NCBI RefSeq assembly: GCF_900166625.1 | Contig: NZ_LT800499.1 | Span: forward strand, 3,119,676-3,183,675 | DNA from: Halobacillus massiliensis | Lineage (GTDB): Bacteria > Bacillota > Bacilli > Bacillales > Halobacillaceae | DNA length: 64,000 nt | Reading direction: 5' to 3' | Part shown: positions 59,611 through 64,000 of the stretch, in pieces | How the letters are laid out: the number at the start of each line of letters is the position of its first letter | How positions within the stretch are numbered: position 1 is the first letter of the stretch | The notes under the pieces: model-generated | Told to the model about the DNA's origin: nothing | Databases searched by the model: none | The model's input: only the letters and a program-made list of their open reading frames with translations | Program-made: the position numbers and the translations under genes

Positions 59611-60825
59611 TTAGATGAGCAGACACTCATTTTCATAAATATACGAGTAGCGAATGTCTACAAACAAGAAATGCTTGTCTGTTAAAGGAAAGCTGAATGT
59701 CCGTACCATTTCTTTTGTTTCGATATCTGAATAAATATCAGAAATCGTCCCTCTATTTAAAGTTTTCATTTGCATAACATTTTCTAAAAAGTACGGCCGG
59801 AACGCCCAGTTAGACCCCTTTTTACGAGGTTCGAGCTCCCATTCCTTTTCACGTTTTCTGAAGTTTGAAGAAATTTGCAGGCCGTCACTGTCACATATAA
59901 ACATCCGAAAGCTTTCTTCATTAAATTGATGGCTGAGTAAGTTTATAAATTCATCAATCTTCTTCGTCCCCTCCCATTTAGACAGCAGTCCTTTCACTTT
60001 ATGCTCCCATTCAGTGAGAATGACGAGACGCTGTTCGATCAGCAATTTTTCACGCTGAATATATGCTGCTACTTTGCTTCCAATATCAAGTGAGAGGGAG
60101 TCTTTACTGAGGAGTTCCACATGGGGCCTTGCCAGATAATGCCCTTGGTAATAGCGCCCTCCATTCTTCCAGGCAAAATGAAGCTGAAAATCATCTTCAA
60201 TATTTTCAAAAAGTAGAGCAGCCCCGATACGATGAGCCAGCATAGACAGTGAATACATAATATCTTGAAAGACCTCCGAATTGTGAGTACGGATATGTTT
60301 CGTATCAATTTTTAAAATATGAGGCTCGAGCTGCCGGATTCTATCAATATTTGAACTCTTTGCTCCTACATGATCAATGGCCACCTGGATGCCATAAGTC
60401 TTGTAATAAAGGAGCAGGTTGCTGAGTTTATCAAACTCCTGGTCGAAATCATGCTCTGTCACTTCAATAATAATTCGATTCATGGCAAAACCTCTCTGCT
60501 CAAAGGTAAGCAGTGTTTCTAATAAATCTTCTCCGTCATTTACCATCAACTGTTTTGCTGTTCGATTTATAAATAAGTAGCCGCTATTGTCGTTCTTAAG
60601 CATATCCGATATAGCCAGCTGCAGGATGTGCTGATCGACTTCTACCTTAAATTCCTCAGGTACTTCTTCATCTAAAAAGAAGGAACCCAAGCTTTCAGAT
60701 TCATTATTATCATAAAATCTCCCAAGCACCTCATAGCCGATAACATCGTGTTTTATAGCACTGACAATCGACTGATAAGCTGGTCTGACTTTCTGTAAAT
60801 TTCCTACTACATCTAATGGGTCCAT
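59611..60825 (-). CDS. ykuI: YkuI-like EAL-domain c-di-GMP-binding protein
   Basis: 404 residues. EAL domain (about 10-245) with YEVLGR in place of EAL, FFLDEEVPEEFK, a substrate/metal region ITEH-like EVTEHDFD, AIDHVG and LKIDTKHI, and GHYLARP; then a PAS-like C-terminal YkuI_C domain (about 260-404, DSDGLQISSNF, WAFRPYFLENVMQMKTL). B. subtilis YkuI binds c-di-GMP but shows little or no hydrolysis. The protein lines up with it along its length. Likely a c-di-GMP effector. Confidence 0.92.
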   Translation of the reverse strand: MDPLDVVGNLQKVRPAYQSIVSAIKHDVIGYEVLGRFYDNNESESLGSFFLDEEVPEEFKVEVDQHILQLAISDMLKNDNSGYLFINRTAKQLMVNDGEDLLETLLTFEQRGFAMNRIIIEVTEHDFDQEFDKLSNLLLYYKTYGIQVAIDHVGAKSSNIDRIRQLEPHILKIDTKHIRTHNSEVFQDIMYSLSMLAHRIGAALLFENIEDDFQLHFAWKNGGRYYQGHYLARPHVELLSKDSLSLDIGSKVAAYIQREKLLIEQRLVILTEWEHKVKGLLSKWEGTKKIDEFINLLSHQFNEESFRMFICDSDGLQISSNFRKREKEWELEPRKKGSNWAFRPYFLENVMQMKTLNRGTISDIYSDIETKEMVRTFSFPLTDKHFLFVDIRYSYIYENECLLI

Positions 60826-60898
60826 ATGTCTCCCTCCTCTGTTCTGTTCATCCTGGTTTTTTCGTCTTTGAGAAGACCGTTTTAAAAAACGAGCAACA

Positions 60899-60936
60899 AG
60901 AAAGCCGGGATTAAATTATTATATATCCCAGCTTCT
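60899..60936 (-). terminator. Possible terminator of the sortase-acetyltransferase operon
   Basis: Imperfect stem AAGC-CGGGAT (60902-60911) / ATCCCA-GCTT (60924-60934) with a 12-base AT-rich loop, downstream of the minus-strand gene ending at 60967. Confidence 0.5.
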
Positions 60937-60966
60937 CAACTTGTCATATACGATTGCTAATTATCA

Positions 60967-61455
60967 CTATAGTTTCGTAACAGGGATTAATATATCAAAA
61001 TGTGGATCACTAAGGTCTCGATCGGCGGGATACCTTTCGTGTTTAATTGGCAGTTTATCATAGTATGCAGTGCCTTGTTCTTCAAAAGGGACATAATGGT
61101 TATTCTTCAGCCAATCATAGATTTCTTCATAGGTGAGGCCAATGTTCTCTCCTTTTTCGTGCGAAGTCATAAGGCAGGTCATAGCAGGAACATAAATTTC
61201 TATCATACCTTCAGGAACCGGCTCATTTTCAGGAACTTCGTATACAGAGTAGTGTGAAAAACCATCTGGTCTTAAATGGTAGGAGAGACCTAACTGTATA
61301 GCGGGGTCAACAGGTGAAGAAAACTCTTTAACTCTCTCATTCACCTCTGCAATAACTTCCTTTAATGTATGAACATGAGAATAAGCACCTTCCCACTTTA
61401 AACCGACTGCCCTGTACCCCGGGCGTTCTACAATTTGGTATTTGTCAACTCCCAT
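60967..61455 (-). CDS. GyrI-like small-molecule-binding domain protein
   Basis: 162 residues, a stand-alone GyrI-like/AraC-effector domain: IVERPGYRAVGLKWEG at the start, LGLSYH near 55 and YEEIYDWLKNNHYVP near 108. Such proteins bind drugs or amphipathic ligands and can protect DNA gyrase (SbmC/GyrI) or act as sensors. It ends a sortase-GNAT-GNAT-GyrI-like run with gaps of 9 to 13 bases, so co-transcription is likely. Confidence 0.85.
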   Translation of the reverse strand: MGVDKYQIVERPGYRAVGLKWEGAYSHVHTLKEVIAEVNERVKEFSSPVDPAIQLGLSYHLRPDGFSHYSVYEVPENEPVPEGMIEIYVPAMTCLMTSHEKGENIGLTYEEIYDWLKNNHYVPFEEQGTAYYDKLPIKHERYPADRDLSDPHFDILIPVTKL

Positions 61456-61468
61456 ATGACTTGCTCCT

Positions 61469-62032
61469 TTACTTTTTAATTTTTGCGTAAATGCATGTGT
61501 CCCTTAACTCTGTCTCATCTACAGACAAGTCCTCATTTTGCAGGATTCCTTCAAGGTGAAACCCTAAGCGTTCAGGAACAGTCCGGCTTTTCCTATTTTT
61601 TGAATCACAGCGGATTTCTAAACGACGTGCCTTAAGTTCCTTGAAAGCAAAGTCTGTTATACCTGCTACCGTTTCTGTTACATATCCCTTTCCACTAAAT
61701 CTCGTATCTGCCCAGTAACCGATTTCAAATTTTCGGACTTGCCAATTTAATCGGTGCAGGCCGGAAGAGCATACAAACTGCCCTGAATCTTTTAAAAAGG
61801 CCAGAAATCTTAAATCATCCCGTTTTATAAAGGCTGCATGGGACTCCCTGATATTGGATTCTGTATCTTCCTTTGTTTGATCTTTCTGTGCAAAGGGAAG
61901 CCATTGTTTTAACTCGTTTCTTGATGCTTGTATAGACTCATACACTGAAAGTCCGTCTCCCGGATTCGGCTTACGAATCAACAGTCTTTCGGTTTCAAAC
62001 TGCTCTGGAAAGTCAATTAGTATTGGATCCAT
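61469..62032 (-). CDS. GNAT acetyltransferase (RimJ/RimL-like)
   Basis: 187 residues, GNAT fold: FETERLLIRKPNPGD at the start, FEIGYWADTRFSGKGYVTETV with the acetyl-CoA loop (RFSGKG) near 105-125, and LGFHLEGILQNEDLS near the end. RimJ/RimL-type enzymes acetylate protein N-termini or small amines; the substrate here is unknown. It follows a second, distinct GNAT gene by 12 bases. Confidence 0.9.
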   Translation of the reverse strand: MDPILIDFPEQFETERLLIRKPNPGDGLSVYESIQASRNELKQWLPFAQKDQTKEDTESNIRESHAAFIKRDDLRFLAFLKDSGQFVCSSGLHRLNWQVRKFEIGYWADTRFSGKGYVTETVAGITDFAFKELKARRLEIRCDSKNRKSRTVPERLGFHLEGILQNEDLSVDETELRDTCIYAKIKK

Positions 62033-62044
62033 CTGCTTAACCCC

Positions 62045-62587
62045 TTACTCGTCTTCTGGATTAATGATAGCCAGCATTTGATGGTCTTCCCATCTGCCGT
62101 TGATTTTGACATTTTTTCTGGCAATCCCTTCTTTATGAAAACCTGCTTTCTCCAGCACCCTGATCGATGCTTTGTTCCGCGGCATGACTCCGGCTTCAAT
62201 TCTATGTAATTGCAACTCTTTAAACCCATGCTCAACGACAAGTTCTACTGCTTCTGTGGCAAATCCGAGTCCGTTATGCTTCTGATCTACAAAATAACCT
62301 ACAAACGCTCCCTGCAGTGATCCCCTTAATACTTGAAATAGATTTATAGTACCAATCAATTGATCATTCTCGACATAAAAGATACCAAAATAGTAGCCAT
62401 CATCTTTAACCATTTCTTCGTGAAACTCTTTAATACGCTGTCTTTGCGTCTCCTCTTTATAAAAATCGTCTATTCGTTCCATGGAGAACATTTCAAAAAA
62501 CTTTCTGTTATTCGTCTGGAATGAGGCCATTTCAGAAGCATCTTCCACTTCCAAAGGCCTAATATATACTTTATCTCCCTTTAACAT
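62045..62587 (-). CDS. GNAT acetyltransferase
   Basis: 180 residues: KVYIRPLEVEDASEMASFQ at the start, VGYFVDQKHNGLGFATEAVELV with the acetyl-CoA loop near 100-120, and VLEKAGFHKEGIARKNVKING near the end. Similar to YdaF/RimJ-type acetyltransferases but clearly distinct from the next gene. Lies 9 bases after the sortase gene. Confidence 0.9.
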   Translation of the reverse strand: MLKGDKVYIRPLEVEDASEMASFQTNNRKFFEMFSMERIDDFYKEETQRQRIKEFHEEMVKDDGYYFGIFYVENDQLIGTINLFQVLRGSLQGAFVGYFVDQKHNGLGFATEAVELVVEHGFKELQLHRIEAGVMPRNKASIRVLEKAGFHKEGIARKNVKINGRWEDHQMLAIINPEDE

Positions 62588-62596
62588 GGGTTCCTC

Positions 62597-63274
62597 CTAC
62601 ATATCGGTAGTATTTACAAGTTCTGATTCAATAATATAACGATCCGGAGCATCCCCTAGGAATTCAAAAGGGTAACAGGTCGTTAACGTAAGCGTAGGTG
62701 TCTCTTTATCGACAATCACTGAGCGGTCTTCAGCATCCGTAATCCAAGTTTTCTGAATGACATATTCATATCTTTTCCCTTCAAATTCAAGAAACAACGA
62801 ATCTCCTTTTTCTATATTTTTCAGTTCGGAAAATACCGTATCTCTATGACCGCTTAACACTGTATGTCGTTCTTCATCAGGGGTTGTTGTCCATTGACTG
62901 ACATACATCCCAACTCCCTGTTCTAATGTATCATCATCCGCTCCCCAGTAAGTATGATAGCCTTTCTCAAGCTTAGGAATAACAAGTCGACCGATTTCTT
63001 CCCCTTCGTTCATGTCTTCCATTTCGTCACTCATCCTAAGGGGGGATTCCGGTGCAGCACTGCCTGATTTTATGGGCTTTTTAACTATTTCCTCTTGTTT
63101 ATTGCTCTGGGAATCTTCCGCAGTTTCACTTGAATCCTCTACACCCCCCGCCCATTCCTTCATCTCTTCTTCTGATATTGACTCAAAAGCCTGACTGCTT
63201 TGCCACCACTGAAAACCATAATAACTGACCATAAAAAAACCTATAGCTACCAAAAGAAGCGATAATTTTTTCAC
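62597..63274 (-). CDS. Class D sortase
   Basis: 225 residues. One N-terminal membrane anchor (about 5-22), an acidic linker, then the sortase domain: IGRLVIPKLEKGY near 94-106, His143 in SGHRD, Cys200 in LTLTTCYPF and Arg212 in DRYIIES, the catalytic triad. Class D sortases of Bacillus (YhcS, SrtD) attach proteins with LPXT(S/A) signals to the cell wall. The neighbouring gene at 63360 encodes a substrate with LPNTS. The two genes are separated by a terminator at 63314-63347. Confidence 0.93.
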   Translation of the reverse strand: MKKLSLLLVAIGFFMVSYYGFQWWQSSQAFESISEEEMKEWAGGVEDSSETAEDSQSNKQEEIVKKPIKSGSAAPESPLRMSDEMEDMNEGEEIGRLVIPKLEKGYHTYWGADDDTLEQGVGMYVSQWTTTPDEERHTVLSGHRDTVFSELKNIEKGDSLFLEFEGKRYEYVIQKTWITDAEDRSVIVDKETPTLTLTTCYPFEFLGDAPDRYIIESELVNTTDM

Positions 63275-63313
63275 TATTCACTCACCTCACTTCCTTTTAT
63301 CTTACAATAAACA

Positions 63314-63347
63314 GTAAAAAGCCGCATACCCTTATGCGGCTTTTTAC
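63314..63347. terminator. Terminator between sortase substrate and sortase genes
   Basis: Perfect 15-bp stem GTAAAAAGCCGCATA (63314-63328) / TATGCGGCTTTTTAC (63333-63347). Sortase may be transcribed by read-through or from a promoter in the 40 bases after it. Confidence 0.9.
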
Positions 63348-63359
63348 TTAATTTTTCTT

Positions 63360-64000
63360 TTAAGATTCACTTGGTTTTCGGCTTCTTAAATGGAAAATAA
63401 ATGCCCCACCCAGCATTAAAGCCAGACCCGATAAAGCCATTGTCGGATAAGAAGTAGACGTATTTGGAAGCTCGCCGCCCTCTGTTTCCTCCGGCATCAT
63501 GTCCTCCATAGGTGTTGCGGAAGAAAGTACTTCTTCAGGGACAGTAATTTCACCAACACCATTAAAGTTATCAACCGTCATGTTCATATTAATAACGGAG
63601 TTGATCGTTTCTCCGTCCATATTCATATCAGTATCCATCTCCATGACCGTTCCCGTCATATAATGGTTGTCTTTATCGATCGTAACTTCATATTTAAGAC
63701 TGTTAATAGTCATTTGATTCATCAGCTCGTTCATCATCTCTCCAGATTCCTCATCCTGCATCATAGAGCCAAGCATCTCTCTGGAAGCCTCCATTACAGC
63801 TTCGCCGTCACCTTCATAAGTAAGCAGGTAGGAGTCTCCTTGATCTTCCACACTCATTTCCTCACCGAGTGCTTCTAATTGAGCCATTTGTTCCTCTACC
63901 ATACCCATGCCGGCGAGTTCTGATAACGAATCACTAAATTCATTCGGCATTTTAACCCAGCCTTCTACAGGATCTTCCTGAAAGAATCCTTCGTCTGTCA
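63360..64000 (-). CDS. Cell-wall-anchored protein with LPNTS sorting signal (partial, runs off the window)
   Basis: The frame stays open from the window end (64000) to the stop at 63360; an ATG at 63950 is internal, since codons before it read on without stop (..QEDPVEGWVK). The visible part holds a region rich in Met and acidic residues, similar in pattern to DUF6612 secreted proteins, and a C-terminal sorting signal: LPNTS, a hydrophobic stretch of about 18 residues and LRSRKPSES. It is the likely substrate of the class D sortase next to it. The N-terminus with the signal peptide lies outside. Confidence 0.85.
   Translation of the reverse strand, partial: TDEGFFQEDPVEGWVKMPNEFSDSLSELAGMGMVEEQMAQLEALGEEMSVEDQGDSYLLTYEGDGEAVMEASREMLGSMMQDEESGEMMNELMNQMTINSLKYEVTIDKDNHYMTGTVMEMDTDMNMDGETINSVINMNMTVDNFNGVGEITVPEEVLSSATPMEDMMPEETEGGELPNTSTSYPTMALSGLALMLGGAFIFHLRSRKPSES

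Noticed and set aside
1-64000. CRISPR arrays, tRNA/rRNA genes, prophage or defence islands
   Set aside because: No regular spacer-repeat arrays, no cloverleaf or rRNA sequence and no phage or restriction/defence gene was seen; the repeats present have no spacers of constant length.

Overview
The window reads as a chromosomal segment of a moderately halophilic or halotolerant Bacillaceae (Halobacillus/Thalassobacillus-like). The reasons are a complete ectABC ectoine operon, acidic secreted proteins, and many genes and control elements arranged as in Bacillus: yrrT-mccAB, argGH behind a T-box, ykoFEDC behind a TPP riboswitch, mtlA/mtlR/mtlF/mtlD, tapA-sipW-tasA-like genes, a Zur-controlled rpsN2/cobW-family operon, ykuI and ykhA. 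I saw no rRNA, tRNA, CRISPR array, prophage or intact insertion sequence.

Layout. 1-3.3 kb: methyl-cycle/reverse transsulfuration operon yrrT-luxS-mccA-mccB with a CymR-like operator. 3.4-8.3 kb: DEAD-box helicase, LysM/M14 peptidoglycan peptidase, a small unknown protein, and a thiolase behind an S-box (SAM-I) leader. 8.3-11.2 kb: argGH with an arginine T-box (specifier CGC). 11.3-15.8 kb: copper-storage-like protein, a sigma-B-like promoter with a 33-codon gene, DHA2 efflux pump, acidic lipoprotein, and a DUF692/MNIO protein paired with a metallophosphoesterase. 16.6-22.3 kb: mannitol PTS genes; MtlA carries two nearly identical IIB domains. 22.6-25.2 kb: ectABC, with ectA apparently starting at AUU. 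25.7-27.6 kb: two holin-like type I toxin genes, one with a clear antisense RNA transcription unit, flanking a Dph6-like gene. 27.8-31.6 kb: TPP riboswitch and ykoFEDC. 31.6-37.3 kb: thioredoxin-reductase-like flavoprotein, orphan NarL-type regulator, a biofilm-fibre-like tapA-sipW-tasA group and an M4 protease. 37.4-46.2 kb: AraC-type regulator, FusB-type protein, alkyladenine glycosylase, nitronate monooxygenase, two carboxylate/aminobenzoyl-glutamate transporters and a TatD-like hydrolase. 46.2-52.6 kb: NitT/TauT-type ABC transporter, acyl-CoA thioesterase, LysR regulator, DUF2515 protein. 52.7-56.7 kb: P450, then the Zur operon rpsN2-flavoprotein-CobW GTPase. 57-64 kb: SDR, CNNM/CorC protein, YkuI, a class D sortase followed by two acetyltransferases and a GyrI-like protein, and a truncated LPNTS-anchored substrate at the window edge.

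The most striking non-coding signal is a family of palindromic elements bounded by GTTCCGTT...AACGGAAC. Two related unit types (A about 164 bp, B about 168-181 bp) occur as the same head-to-head composite (B reversed, 44-50 bp spacer, A forward) at 6.4 kb, 15.9 kb and, inverted, at 38.5 kb. Local tandem copies and decayed remnants occur there and at 26.0 and 50.3 kb. All lie just 3' of a minus-strand gene. A separate 21-bp tandem repeat lies at 57.2-57.4 kb.

All functional calls are from reading translated sequence and motifs; no database search was run. Starts were adjusted where a ribosome binding site clearly favoured an internal codon.
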